A stretch of DNA of 64,000 nucleotides from Metallyticus violacea (Eukaryota; Arthropoda; Insecta; Mantodea; Metallyticidae): NCBI GenBank assembly GCA_030762175.1, contig CM060834.1:63469501-63533500 (forward strand), given 5' to 3'. Shown piece by piece: positions 35,561-48,662 of the stretch. Under the pieces are notes generated by a model. It saw nothing but the letters and a program-made list of their open reading frames with translations, was not told the origin of the DNA and did not search any database. The position numbers and the translations under genes were made by a program. Each line of letters starts with the position of its first letter. The stretch's first letter is position 1.

Positions 35561-37550
35561 ATAGCTGTAGAAAAGCATATTATGCGCAAAGAATCTCGAA
35601 AAGAAAAAAAATTATTTTCGAAGTTTGGAAACTTCATTATAATCACTTTTTTTCCGTTCTTATTCGAGATAACTGGTTCTCTTTCATTATACTAGTTTGA
35701 TAGCCTCAGAAAAGCATATTATGCGCAAAGAATCTGGAAAAGAAAAAAAATTTTTTTCGAATATTGGAAACTTCATTAGAATCACTTTTTTTCCGTTCTT
35801 ATTCGAGATAACTGGTTCTCTATCATTATACTAGTTTGATAGCCTCAGAAAAGCATATTATGCGCAAAGAATCTCGAAAAGAAAAAGATTTTTTTCGAAG
35901 TTTGCAAACTTCCTTAGAATCACTTTTTTCCGTTCTTATTCGAGATAACTGGTTCTCTTTCATTATACTAGTTTGAAAGCCTCAGAATAGCATATTATGC
36001 GCAAAGAATCTCGAAAAGAAAAAAATTTTTTTTCGAAGTTTGGAAACTACATTAGAATCACTTTTTTTCCGTTCTTATTCGAGATAACTGGTTCTCTTTC
36101 ATTATACTAGTTTGATAGTTGTAGAAAAGGATATTATGCGCAAAGAATCTCGAAAAGAAAAAAAATTTTTTTCGAAGTTTGGAAACTACATTAGAATCAC
36201 TTTTTTTCCGTTCTTATTCGAGATAACTGGTTCTCTTTTATTATACTAGTTTGATAGCTGTAAAAAAGCATATTATGCGCAAAGAATCTCGAAAAGAAAA
36301 AAAAAGTTTTTCAAAATTTTGAAACTTCATTAGAATCATTTTTTTCCGTTCTTATTCGAGATAACTGGTTCTCTTTCATTATACTACTTTTGATAGCTGC
36401 AGAAAAGCATATTATGCGCAAAGAATTTGAAAAGAAAAACATTTTTTTTCGAAGTTAGAAACTTCATTAGAATCACTTTTTTTCCGTTCTTATACGAGAT
36501 AACTGGTTCTCTTTCATTTTGCTAGTTTGATAGTTGTAGAAAAGCATATTATGCGCAAAGAATCTCGAAAAGAAAAAAAAAGTTTTTCAAAATTTTGAAA
36601 CTTCATTAGAATCACTTTTTTTCCGTTCTTATTCGAGATAACTGGTTCTCTTTCATTATACTAGTTTGATAGCCTCAGAAAAGCATATTATGCGCAAAGA
36701 ATCTGGAAAAGAAAAAAAATTTTTTTCGAATATTGGAAACTTCATTAGAATCACTTTTTTTCCGTTCTTATTCGAGATAACTGGTTCTCTTTCATTATAC
36801 TAGTTTGATAGCCTCAGAAAAGCATATTATGCGCAAAGAATCTCGAAAAGAAAAAGATTTTTTTCGAAGTTTGCAAACTTCCTTAGAATCACTTTTTTCC
36901 GTTCTTATTCGAGATAACTGGTTCTCTTTCATTATACTAGTTTGAAAGCCTCAGAATAGCATATTATGCGCAAAGAATCTCGAAAAGAAAAAAATTTTTT
37001 TTCGAAGTTTGGAAACTACATTAGAATCACTTTTTTTCCGTTCTTATTCGAGATAACTGGTTCTCTTTCATTATACTAGTTTGATAGTTGTAGAAAAGGA
37101 TATTATGCGCAAAGAATCTCGAAAAGAAAAAAAATTTTTTTCGAAGTTTGGAAACTACATTAGAATCACTTTTTTTCCGTTCTTATTCGAGATAACTGGT
37201 TCTCTTTCATTATACTAGTTTGATAGATGTAGAAAAGCATATTATGCGCAAAGAATCTGGAAAAGAAAAAAAAAGTTTTTCAAAATTTTGAAACTTCATT
37301 AGAATCATTTTTTTTCCATTCTTATTCTATTTAACTGGTTCTCCTTCATTATACTAGTTTGATAGCTGTAGAAAAGCATATTATGCGCAAAGAATATCGA
37401 AAAGAAAAAAAATTATTTTCGAAGTTTGGAAACTTCATTAGAATCACTTTTTTTCCGTTCTTATTCGAGATAACTGGTTCTCTTTCATTATACTAGTTTG
37501 ATAGCCTCAGAAAAGCATATTATGCGCAAAGAATCTCGATAGGAAAAAAA
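35561..37550 (+). repeat. CTTCATTAG-type block with a 7-monomer duplication
   Basis: Monomers carry CTTCATTAG or CTACATTAG and ATTCGAGATAACTGG. A 969-bp displacement relates the two halves: CGAATATTGGAAAC occurs near 35758 and 36727, AAAAAGATTTTTTTCG near 35882 and 36851, CAGAATAGC near 35982 and 36951, and TAGTTGTAGAAAAGG near 36116 and 37085. TCAAAATTTTGAAAC monomers end each half. No perfect 18-bp dyad is kept in most of these units because the right arm ends in CA. Confidence 0.8.
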
Positions 37551-38530
37551 TTTTTTTACGAAGTTTGGAAACGTCGTTTGAATCACTTTTTCCGTTCTTA
37601 TTTGAGATTACTGCTTCTCTTTCATTATAGTAGTTTGATAGCCTCAGAAAAGCATATTATGCTCAAAGAATCTCGAAAAGAAAAAAAATTTTTTTCGAAG
37701 TTTGGAAACGTCGTTTGAATCACTTTTTTCCGTTCTTATTTGAGATTACTGGTTCTCTTTCATTATAGTAGAATGATAGCCTCAGAAAAGCATATTATGC
37801 ACAAAGAATATCGAAAAGAAAAAAAATTTTTTTGGAAGTTTGGAAACTTCGTTAGAATCACTTTTATTCCGTTCTTATTTGAGATAACTGGTTCTCTTTC
37901 ATTATACTAGTTTGATAGCCTCAGGAAAGCATATTATGCACAAAGAATCTCGAAAAGAAAAAAATTTTTTTTCGAAGTTTGGAAACTTTGTTTGAATGAC
38001 TTTTTTTCCGTTCTTATTTGAATTAACTGGTTCTCTTTCATTATACTAGTTTGATAGCCTCAGTAAAACATATTATGCGCAAAGAATATGGAAAAGAAAA
38101 AAAATTTTTTTCGAAGTTTGGAAACTTCGTTAGAATCACTTTTTTCCCGTTCTTATGTGAGATAACTGGTTCTCTTTCCTTATACTAGTTTGATAACCTC
38201 AGAAAAGGATATTATGCGCAAAGAATCTCGAAAAGAAAAAAGTTTTTTTTCGAAGTTTGGAAACTTCGTTTGAATCACTTTTTTTTCCGTTCTTATTTGA
38301 GATAACTTGTTCTCTTTCATTATATTAGTTTGATAGCGTCAGTAAAGCATATTATGCGCTAAGAATCTGGAAAAGAAAAAAAAATTTTTTCGAAGTTTGG
38401 AAACTTCTTTAGAATCACTTTTTTCCGTTCTTATTTGAGATAACTGGTTCTCTTTCATTATACTAGTTTGATAGCCTCAGTAAAGCATATTATGCGCAAA
38501 GAATCTCGAAAAGAAAAAAAAAATTTTTCG
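37551..38530 (+). repeat. Lead-in series before the first second-family HOR unit
   Basis: The segment starts with TTTTTTTACGAAG at 37551 and holds, in order, a GATTACTGCTTC monomer, a GTAGAATGATAG monomer, a GGAAGTTTGG/CTTTTATTCCG monomer, ATGACTTTTTTTCC, TTTGAATTAACTGG, CAGTAAAACATATT, TTATGTGAGATAAC and GCGTCAGTAAAGC forms. The same ACGAAG start lies 972-973 bp before the anchors at 46306, 48663 and 52540, so this is the end part of a unit whose beginning was not copied here. Confidence 0.78.
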
Positions 38531-41500
38531 AAGTTTGGAAACGTCGTTTGAATCACTTTTTCCGTTCTTATTTGAGATTACTGGTTCTCTTTCATTATAG
38601 TAATTTGATAGCCTCAGAAAAGCATATTATGCGCAAAGAATCTCGAAAAGAAAAAAGTTTTTTTTCGAAGTTTGGAAACTTCTTTAGAATCACTTTTTTT
38701 CCGTTCTTATTTGAGATAACTGGTTCTCTTTCAATATACTAGTTTGATAGCCCCAGAAAATCATATTATGCGCAAAGAATCTGGAAAAGAACAAAAATTA
38801 TTTTCGAAGTTTGGAAACTTCGTTAGAATCACTTTTTTTCCGTTCTTAATTGAGATAACTGGTTCTCTTTCATTATACTAGTTTGATAGCTGTAGAAAAG
38901 GATATTATGCGCAAAGAATCTCGAAAAGAAAAAAAAAATTTTTTCGAAGTTTGGAAACTTCATTAGAATAACTTTTTTTCCGTTCTTATTCGAGATAACT
39001 GGTTCTCTTTCATTATACTAGTTTGATAGCCTCAGAAAAGCATATTATTCGCAAAGAATCTCGAAAAGAAAAAAATTTTTTTCGAAGTTTGGAAACTATT
39101 TTAGAATCACTTTTTTTCCGTTCTTATTCGAGATAACTGGTTCTCTTTCATTATACTAGTTTGATAGCCTCAGTAAAGCATATGATGCGCAAAGAATCTC
39201 GAAAAGAAAAAAAATTTTTTTCGAAGTTTGGAAACTTCCTTAGAATCACTTTTTTTCCGTTCTTATTTGAGATAACTGGTTCTCTTTCATTATACTAGTT
39301 TGATAGCCTCAGTAAAGCATATTATGCGCAAAGAATCTGGAAAAGAAAATAAATTTTTTTCGAAGTTTTGAAACTTCGTTAGAATCACTTTTTTTCCGTT
39401 CTTATTTGAGATAACTGGTTCTCTTTCATTATACTAGTTTGATAGCCTCAGTAAAGCATATTATGCGCAAAGAATCTCGAAAAGAAAAAAATTTTTTTTC
39501 GAAGTTTGGAAACGTCGTTTGAATCACTTTTTTCCGTTCTTATTTGAGATTACTGCTTCTCTTTCATTATAGTAGTTTGATAGCCTCAAAAAAGCATATT
39601 ATGCTCAAAGAATCTCGAAAAGAAAAAAAATTTTTTTCGAAGTTTGGAAACGTCGTTTGAATAACTTTTTTCCGTTCTTATTTGAGATTACTGGTTCTCT
39701 TTCATTATAGTAGAATGATTGCCTCAGAAAAGCATATTATGCACAAAGAATATCGAAAAGAAAAAAAATTTTTTTGGAAGTTTGGAAACTTCGTTAGAAT
39801 CACTTTTATTCCGTTCTTATTTGAGATAACTGGTTCTCTTTCATTATACTAGTTTGATAGCCTCAGAAAAGCATATTATGCGCAAAGAATCTCGAAAAGA
39901 AAAAAAGTTTTTTTTCGAAGTTTGGAAACTTCGTTTGAATCACTTTTTTTCCGTTCTTATTTGAGATAACTGGTTCTCTTTCATTATAATAGTTTGATAG
40001 CCTCAGCAAAGCATATTATGCACAAAGAATCTCCAAAAGAAAAAAGTTTTTTTTCGAAGTTTGGAAACTTCGTTTGAATCACTTTTTTTCCGTTCTTATT
40101 TGAGATAACTGGTTCTCTTTCATTATACTAGTTTGATAGCCTCAGTAAAGCATATTATGCGCAAAGAATTTGAAAAGAAAAAAATTTTTTTTCGAAGTTT
40201 GGAAACTTCATTACAATCACTTTTTTCCGTTCTTATTCGAGATAACTGGTTCTCTTTCATTATACTAGTTTGATAGCTGTAAAAAAGGATATTATGCGCA
40301 AAGAATCTCGAAAAGAAAAAAAAAATTTTTCGAAGTTTGGAAAATTCATTAGAATAACTTTTTTTCCGTTCTTATTCGAGATAACTGGTTCTCTTTCATT
40401 ATACTAGTTTGATAGCCTCAGAAAAGCATATTATGCGCAAAGAATCTCGAAAAGAAAAAATTTTTTTTCGAAATTTGGAAACTACATTAGAATCACTTTT
40501 TTTCCGTTCTTATTCGAGATAACTGGTTCGCTTTCATTATACCAATTTGATAGCCTCAGAAAAGCATATTATGCGCAAAGAATCTCGAAAAGAAAAAAAA
40601 ATATTTTTGTAGTTTGGAAACTTCGTTAGAATCACTTTTTTTCCGTTCTTATTTGAGATAACTGGTTCTCTTTCATTATACTAGTTTGATAGCCTCAGTA
40701 AAGCATATGATGCGCAAGGAATCTCGAAAAGAAAAAAAATTTTTTTCGAAGTTTGGAAACTTCCTTAGAATCACTTTTTTTGTTCTTATTTGAGATAACT
40801 GGTTCTCTTTCATTATACTAGTTTGATAGCCTCAGTAAAGCATATTATGCGCAAAGAATCTGGAAAAGAAAAAAAATTTTTTTCGAAGTTTTGAAACTTC
40901 GTTAGAATCACTTTTTTTCCGTTCTTATTTGAGATAACTGGTTCTCTTTCATTATACTAGTTTGATAGCCTCAGTAAAGCATATTATGCGCAAAGAATCT
41001 CGAAAAGAAAAAAATTTTTTTTCGAAGTTTGGAAACGTCGTTTGAATCACTTTTTTCCGTTCTTATTTGAGATTACTGCTTCTCTTTCATTATAGTAGTT
41101 TGATAGCCTCAGAAAAGCATATTATGCTCAAATAATCTCGAAAAGAAAAAAAATTTTTTTCGAGGTTTGGAAACGTCGTTTGAATCACTTTTTTCCGTTC
41201 TTATTTGAGATTACTGGTTCTCTTTCATTATAGTAGAATGATAGCCTCAGAAAAGCATATTATGCACAAAGAATATCGAAGAGAAAAAAAATTTTTTTCG
41301 AAGTTTGGAAACGTCGTTTGAATCACTTTTTTCCGTTCTTATTTGAGATTACTGGTTCTCTTTCATTATAGTAGAATGATAGCCTCAGAAAAGCATTTTA
41401 TGCACAAAGAATATCGAAAAGAAAAAAAATTTTTTTGGAAGTTTGGAAACTTCGTTAGAATCACTTTTATTCCGTTCTTATTTGAGATAACTGGTTCTCT

Positions 41501-42133
41501 TTCATTATACTAGTTTGATAGCCTCAGGAAAGCATATTATGCACAAAGAATCTCGAAAAGAAAAAAATTTTTTTTCGAAGTTTGGAAACTTTGTTTGAAT
41601 GACTTTTTTTCCGTTCTTATTTGAATTAACTGGTTCTCTTTCATTATACTAGTTTGATAGCCTCAGTAAAACATATTATGCGCAAAGAATATGGAAAAGA
41701 AAAAAAATTTTTTTCGAAGTTTGGAAACTTCGTTAGAATCACTTTTTTCCCGTTCTTATGTGAGATAACTGGTTCTCTTTCCTTATACTAGTTTGATAAC
41801 CTCAGAAAAGGATATTATGCGCAAAGAATCTCGAAAAGAAAAAAGTTTTTTTTCGAAGTTTGGAAACTTCGTTTGAATCACTTTTTTTTCCGTTCTTATT
41901 TGAGATAACTGGTTCTCTTTCATTATATTAGTTTGATAGCGTCAGTAAAGCATATTATGCGCTAAGAATCTGGAAAAGAAAAAAAAAATTTTTCGAAGTT
42001 TGGAAACTTCGTTAGAATCACTTTTTTCCGTTCTTATTTGAGATAACTGGTTCTCTTTCATTATACTAGTTTGATAGCCTCAGTAAAGCATATTATGCGC
42101 AAAGAATCTCGAAAAGAAAAAAAAATTTTTTCG
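38531..42133 (+). repeat. Second-family HOR unit 1, 26 monomers, 3,603 bp
   Basis: The unit is counted from the anchor monomer AAGTTTGGAAACGTCG with only five T before CCG and TATAGTAATTTG. It carries GCCCCAGAAAATC near 38750, GAACAAAAATTATT near 38790, TAGCTGTAGAAAAGG, CTATTTTAG near 39096, CATATGATGCGC near 39181 followed by CTTCCTTAG and TTTTGAAACTTCG monomers, then the GCTTC, GTAGAATG and GGAAG series. A TTTTTTTGTTC monomer lacking CC is near 40777. Confidence 0.82.
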
Positions 42134-45100
42134 AAGTTTGGAAACGTCGTTTGAATCACTTTTTCCGTTCTTATTTGAGATTACTGGTTCTCTTTCATTA
42201 TAGTAATTTGATAGCCTCAGAAAAGCATATTATGCGCAAAGAATCTCGAAAAGAAAAAAGTTTTTTTTCGAAGTTTGGAAACTTCTTTAGAATCACTTTT
42301 TTTCCGTTCTTATTTGAGATAACTGGTTCTCTTTCAATATACTAGTTTGATAGCCTCAGAAAATCATATTATGCGCAAAGAATCTGGAAAAGAACAAAAA
42401 TTATTTTCGAAGTTTGGAAACTTCGTTAGAATCACTTTTTTTCCGTTCTTAATTGAGATAACTGGTTCTCTTTCATTATACTAGTTTGATAGCTGTAGAA
42501 AAGGATATTATGCGCAAAGAATCTCGAAAAGAAAAAAAAAAATTTTTCGAAGTTTGGAAACTTCATTAGAATAACTTTTTTTCCGTTCTTATTCGAGATA
42601 ACTGGTTCTCTTTCATTATACTAGTTTGATAGCCTCAGAAAAGCATATTATTCGCAAAGAATCTCGAAAAGAAAAAAATTTTTTTCGAAGTTTGGAAACT
42701 ATTTTAGAATCACTTTTTTTCCGTTCTTATTCGAGATAACTGGTTCGCTTTCATTATACTAATTTGATAGCCTCAGAAAAGCATATTATGCGCAAAGAAT
42801 CTCGAAAAGAAAAAAAAATTTTTTTGTAGTTTGGAAACTTCATTAGAATCACTTTTTTTCCGTTCTTATTTGAGATAACTGGTTCTCTTTCATTATACTA
42901 GTTTGATAGCCTCAGTAAAGCATATGATGCGCAAAGAATCTCGAAAAGAAAAAAAATTTTTCTAAGGAAAATTTTTTTCGAAGTTTTGAAACTTCGTTAG
43001 AATCACTTTTTTTCCGTTCTTATTTGAGATAACTGGTTCTCTTTCATTATACTAGTTTGATAGCCTCAGTAAAGCATATGATGCGCAAAGAATCTCGAAA
43101 AGAAAAAAAATTTTTTTCGAAGTTTGGAAACTTCCTTAGAATCACTTTTTTTCCGTTCTTATTTGAGATAACTGGTTCTCTTTCATTATACTAGTTTGAT
43201 AGCCTCAGTAAAGCATATTATGCGCAAAGAATCTGGAAAAGAAAAAAAATTTTTTTCGAAGTTTTGAAACTTCGTTAGAATCACTTTTTTTCCGTTCTTA
43301 TTTGAGATAACTGGTTCTCTTTCATTATACTAGTTTGATAGCCTCAGTAAAGCATATTATGCGCAAAGAATCTCGAAAAGAAAAAAATTTTTTTTCGAAG
43401 TTTGGAAACGTCGTTTGAATCACTTTTTTCCGTTCTTATTTGAGATTACTGCTTCTCTTTCATTATAGTAGTTTGATAGCCTCAAAAAAGCATATTATGC
43501 TCAAAGAATCTCGAAAAGAAAAAAAATTTTTTTCGAAGTTTGGAAACGTCGTTTGAATCACTTTTTTCCGTTCTTATTTGAGATTACTGGTTCTCTTTCA
43601 TTATAGTAGAATGATAGCCTCAGAAAAGCATATTATGCACAAAGAATATCGAAAAGAAAAAAAATTTTTTTGGAAGTTTGGAAACTTCGTTAGAATCACT
43701 TTTATTCCGTTCTTATTTGAGATAACTGGTTCTCTTTCATTATACTAGTTTGATAGCCTCAGAAAAGCATATTATGCGCAAAGAATCTCGAAAAGAAAAA
43801 AGTTTTTTTTCGAAGTTTGGAAACTTCGTTTGAATCACTTTTTTTCCGTTCTTATTTGAGATAACTGGTTCTCTTTCATTATACTAGTTTGATAGCCTCA
43901 GCAAAGCATATTATGCACAAAGAATCTCCAAAAGAAAAAAGTTTTTTTTCGAAGTTTGGAAACTTCGTTTGAATCACTTTTTTTCCCTTCTTATTTGAGA
44001 TAACTGGTTCTCTTTCATTATACTAGTTTGATAGCCTCAGTAAAGCATATTATGCGCAAAGAATTTGAAAAGAAAAAAATTTTTTTTCGAAGTTTGGAAA
44101 CTTCATTAGAATCACTTTTTTCCGTTCTTATTCGAGATAACTGGTTCTCTTTCATTATACTAGTTTGATAGCTGTAAAAAAGGATATTATGCGCAAAGAA
44201 TCTCGAAAAGAAAAAAAAAATTTTTCGAAGTTTGGAAACTTCATTAGAATAACTTTTTTTCCGTTCTTATTCGAGATAACTGGTTCTCTTTCATTATACT
44301 AGTTTGATAGCCTCAGAAAAGCATATTATGCGCAAAGAATCTCGAAAAGAAAAAATTTTTTTTCGAAATTTGGAAACTACATTAGAATCACTTTTTTTCC
44401 GTTCTTATTCGAGATAACTGGTTCGCTTTCATTATACTAATTTGATAGCCTCAGAAAAGCATATTATGCGCAAAGAATCTCGAAAAGAAAAAAAATTATT
44501 TTTGTAGTTTGGAAACTTCGTTAGAATCACTTTTTTTCCGTTCTTATTTGAGATAACTGGTTCTCTTTCATTATACTAGTTTGATAGCCTCAGTAAAGCA
44601 TATGATGCGCAAGGAATCTCGAAAAGAAAAAAAATTTTTTTCGAAGTTTGGAAACTTCCTTAGAATCACTTTTTTTGTTCTTATTTGAGATAACTGGTTC
44701 TCTTTCATTATACTAGTTTGATAGCCTCAGTAAAGCATATTATGCGCAAAGAATCTGGAAAAGAAAAAAAATTTTTTTCGAAGTTTTGAAACTTCGTTAG
44801 AATCACTTTTTTTCCGTTCTTATTTGAGATAACTGGTTCTCTTTCATTATACTAGTTTGATAGCCTCAGTAAAGCATATTATGCGCAAAGAATCTCGAAA
44901 AGAAAAAAATTTTTTTTCGAAGTTTGGAAACGTCGTTTGAATCACTTTTTTTCCGTTCTTATTTGAGATTACTGCTTCTCTTTCATTATAGTAGTTTGAT
45001 AGCCTCAGAAAAGCATATTATGCTCAAAGAATCTCGAAAAGAAAAAAAATTTTTTTCGAAGTTTGGAAACGTCGTTTGAATCACTTTTTTCCGTTCTTAT

Positions 45101-46305
45101 TTGAGATTACTGGTTCTCTTTCATTATAGTAGAATGATAGCCTCAGAAAAGCATATTATGCACAAAGAATATCGAAAAGAAAAAAAAATTTTTTGGAAGT
45201 TTGGAAACTTCGTTAGAATCACTTTTATTCCGTTCTTATTTGAGATAACTGGTTCTCTTTCATTATACTAGTTTGATAGCCTCAGAAAAGCATATTATGC
45301 GCAAAGAATCTCGAAAAGAAAAAAATTTTTTTACGAAGTTTGGAAACGTCGTTTGAATCACTTTTTCCGTTCTTATTTGAGATTACTGCTTCTCTTTCAT
45401 TATAGTAGTTTGATAGCCTCAGAAAAGCATATTATGCTCAAAGAATCTCGAAAAGAAAAAAAATTTTTTTCGAAGTTTGGAAACGTCGTTTGAATCACTT
45501 TTTTCCGTTCTTATTTGAGATTACTGGTTCTCTTTCATTATAGTAGAATGATAGCCTCAGAAAAGCATATTATGCACAAAGAATATCGAAAAGAAAAAAA
45601 AATTTTTTGGAAGTTTGGAAACTTCGTTAGAATCACTTTTATTCCGTTCTTATTTGAGATAACTGGTTCTCTTTCATTATACTAGTTTGATAGCCTCAGG
45701 AAAGCATATTATGCACAAAGAATCTCGAAAAGAAAAAAATTTTTTTTCGAAGTTTGGAAACTTTGTTTGAATGACTTTTTTTCCGTTCTTATTTGAATTA
45801 ACTGGTTCTCTTTCATTATACTAGTTTGATAGCCTCAGTAAAACATATTATGCGCAAAGAATATGGAAAAGAAAAAAAATTTTTTTCGAAGTTTGGAAAC
45901 TTCGTTAGAATCACTTTTTTCCCGTTCTTATGTGAGATAACTGGTTCTCTTTCCTTATACTAGTTTGATAACCTCAGAAAAGGATATTATGCGCAAAGAA
46001 TCTCGAAAAGAAAAAAGTTTTTTTTCGAAGTTTGGAAACTTCGTTTGAATCACTTTTTTTTCCGTTCTTATTTGAGATAACTTGTTCTCTTTCATTATAT
46101 TAGTTTGATAGCGTCAGTAAAGCATATTATTCGCCAGGAATCTGGAAAAGAAAAAAAAATTTTTTCGAAGTTTGGAAACTTCGTTAGAATCACTTTTTTC
46201 CGTTCTTATTTGAGATAACTGGTTCTCTTTCATTATACTAGTTTGATAGCCTCAGTAAAGCATATTATGCGCAAAGAATCTCGAAAAGAAAAAAAAAAAT
46301 TTTCG
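42134..46305 (+). repeat. Second-family HOR unit 2, 30 monomers, 4,172 bp
   Basis: This unit differs from unit 1 by GCCTCAGAAAATC near 42351, by TTCGCTTTCATTATACTAATTTG after the CTATTTTAG monomer, and by an extra TTTTGTAGTTTGG and CATATGATGCGC pair that ends in the CTAAGG insertion near 42962. The CATATGATGCGC, CTTCCTTAG and TTTTGAAAC series then follows as in unit 1. The GCTTC/GTAGAATG/GGAAG trio is present twice near its end (about 44930-45330 and 45333-45690). Confidence 0.82.
42957..42971. other. 15-bp insertion with CTAAGG at a monomer deletion (site 1)
   Basis: The A tract is followed by five T, then CTAAGGAAAA, then seven T and CG. Removing 15 bases (TTTTTCTAAGGAAAA) leaves an ordinary monomer. 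The reverse complement contains TTCCTTAGAA, which matches ten bases of the CTTCCTTAG monomer. That monomer follows the CATATGATGCGC monomer in other units (for example 39181-39260 and 43080-43150) but is missing here. It reads as an inverted remnant of the missing monomer. Confidence 0.75.
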
Positions 46306-48662
46306 AAGTTTGGAAACGTCGTTTGAATCACTTTTTCCGTTCTTATTTGAGATTACTGGTTCTCTTTCATTATAGTAATTTGATAGCCTCAGAAAAGCAT
46401 ATTATGCGCAAAGAATCTCGAAAAGAAAAAAGTTTTTTTTCGAAGTTTGGAAACTTCTTTAGAATCACTTTTTTTCCGTTCTTATTTGAGATAACTGGTT
46501 CTCTTTCAATATACTAGTTTGATAGCCCCAGAAAATCATATTATGCGCAAAGAATCTGGAAAAGAACAAAAATTATTTTCGAAGTTTGGAAACTTCGTTA
46601 GAATCACTTTTTTTCCGTTCTTAATTGAGATAACTGGTTCTCTTTCATTATACTAGTTTGATAGCTGTAGAAAAGGATATTATGCGCAAAGAATCTCGAA
46701 AAGAAAAAAAAAATTTTTTCGAAGTTTGGAAACTTCATTAGAATAACTTTTTTTCCGTTCTTATTCGAGATAACTGGTTCTCTTTCATTATACTAGTTTG
46801 ATAGCCTCAGAAAAGCATATTATTCGCAAAGAATCTCGAAAAGAAAAAAATTTTTTTCGAAGTTTGGAAACTATTTTAGAATCACTTTTTTTCCGTTCTT
46901 ATTCGAGATAACTGGTTCTCTTTCATTATACTAGTTTGATAGCCTCAGTAAAGCATATGATGCGCAAAGAATCTCGAAAAGAAAAAAAATTTTTTTCGAA
47001 GTTTGGAAACTTCCTTAGAATCACTTTTTTTCCGTTCTTATTTGAGATAACTGGTTCTCTTTCATTATACTAGTTTGATAGCCTCAGTAAAGCATATTAT
47101 GCGCAAAGAATCTGGAAAAGAAAATAAATTTTTTTCGAAGTTTTGAAACTTCGTTAGAATCACTTTTTTTCCGTTCTTATTTGAGATAACTGGTTCTCTT
47201 TCATTATACTAGTTTGATAGCCTCAGTAAAGCATATTATGCGCAAAGAATCTCGAAAAGAAAAAAATTTTTTTTCGAAGTTTGGAAACGTCGTTTGAATC
47301 ACTTTTTTTCCGTTCTTATTTGAGATTACTGCTTCTCTTTCATTATAGTAGTTTGATAGCCTCAGAAAAGCATATTATGCTCAAAGAATCTCGAAAAGAA
47401 AAAAAATTTTTTTCGAAGTTTGGAAACGTCGTTTGAATCACTTTTTTCCGTTCTTATTTGAGATTACTGGTTCTCTTTCATTATAGTAGAATGATAGCCT
47501 CAGAAAAGCATATTATGCACAAAGAATATCGAAAAGAAAAAAAAATTTTTTGGAAGATTGGAAACTTCGTTAGAATCACTTTTATTCCGTTCTTATTTGA
47601 GATAACTGGTTCTCTTTCATTATACTAGTTTGATAGCCTCAGAAAAGCATATTATGCGCAAAGAATCTCGAAAAGAAAAAAATTTTTTTACGAAGTTTGG
47701 AAACGTCGTTTGAATCACTTTTTCCGTTCTTATTTGAGATTACTGCTTCTCTTTCATTATAGTAGTTTGATAGCCTCAGAAAAGCATATTATGCTCAAAG
47801 AATCTCGAAAAGAAAAAAAATTTTTTTCGAAGTTTGGAAACGTCGTTTGAATCACTTTTTTCCGTTCTTATTTGATATTACTGGTTCTCTTTCATTATAG
47901 TAGAATGATAGCCTCAGAAAAGCATATTATGCACAAAGAATATCGAAAAGAAAAAAAATTTTTTTGGAAGTTTGGAAACTTCGTTAGAATCACTTTTATT
48001 CCGTTCTTATTTGAGATAACTGGTTCTCTTTCATTATACTAGTTTGATAGCCTCAGGAAAGCATATTATGCACAAAGAATGTCGAAAAGAAAAAAATTTT
48101 TTTTCGAAGTTTGGAAACTTTGTTTGAATGACTTTTTTTCCGTTCTTATTTGAATTAACTGGTTCTCTTTCATTATACTAGTTTGATAGCCTCAGTAAAA
48201 CATATTATGCGCAAAGAATATGGAAAAGAAAAAAAATTTTTTTCGAAGTTTGGAAACTTCGTTAGAATCACTTTTTTCCCGTTCTTATGTGAGATAACTG
48301 GTTCTCTTTCCTTATACTAGTTTGATAACCTCAGAAAAGGATATTATGCGCAAAGAATCTCGAAAAGAAAAAAGTTTTTTTTCGAAGTTTGGAAACTTCG
48401 TTTGAATCACTTTTTTTTCCGTTCTTATTTGAGATAACTTGTTCTCTTTCATTATATTAGTTTGATAGCGTCAGTAAAGCATATTATGCGCTAAGAATCT
48501 GGAAAAGAAAAAAAAATTTTTTCGAAGTTTGGAAACTTCGTTAGAATCACTTTTTTCCGTTCTTATTTGAGATAACTGGTTCTCTTTCATTATACTAGTT
48601 TGATAGCCTCAGTAAAGCATATTATGCGCAAAGAATCTCGAAAAGAAAAAAAAAATTTTTCG
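46306..48662 (+). repeat. Second-family HOR unit 3, 17 monomers, 2,357 bp (short)
   Basis: The unit begins like unit 1 with GCCCCAGAAAATC near 46525 and CATATGATGCGC near 46956, but goes directly from the GCTTC/GTAGAATG/GGAAG trio to the TTTTTTTACGAAG lead-in at 47684. It skips the middle of the unit that holds the GAATCTCCAAAAG, GAATTTGAAAAG and TTTTGTAGTTTGG monomers. The unit is 11 monomers shorter than the 28-monomer form. Just before its anchor, GCCAGGAATC near 46134 is a private variant. Confidence 0.82.
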
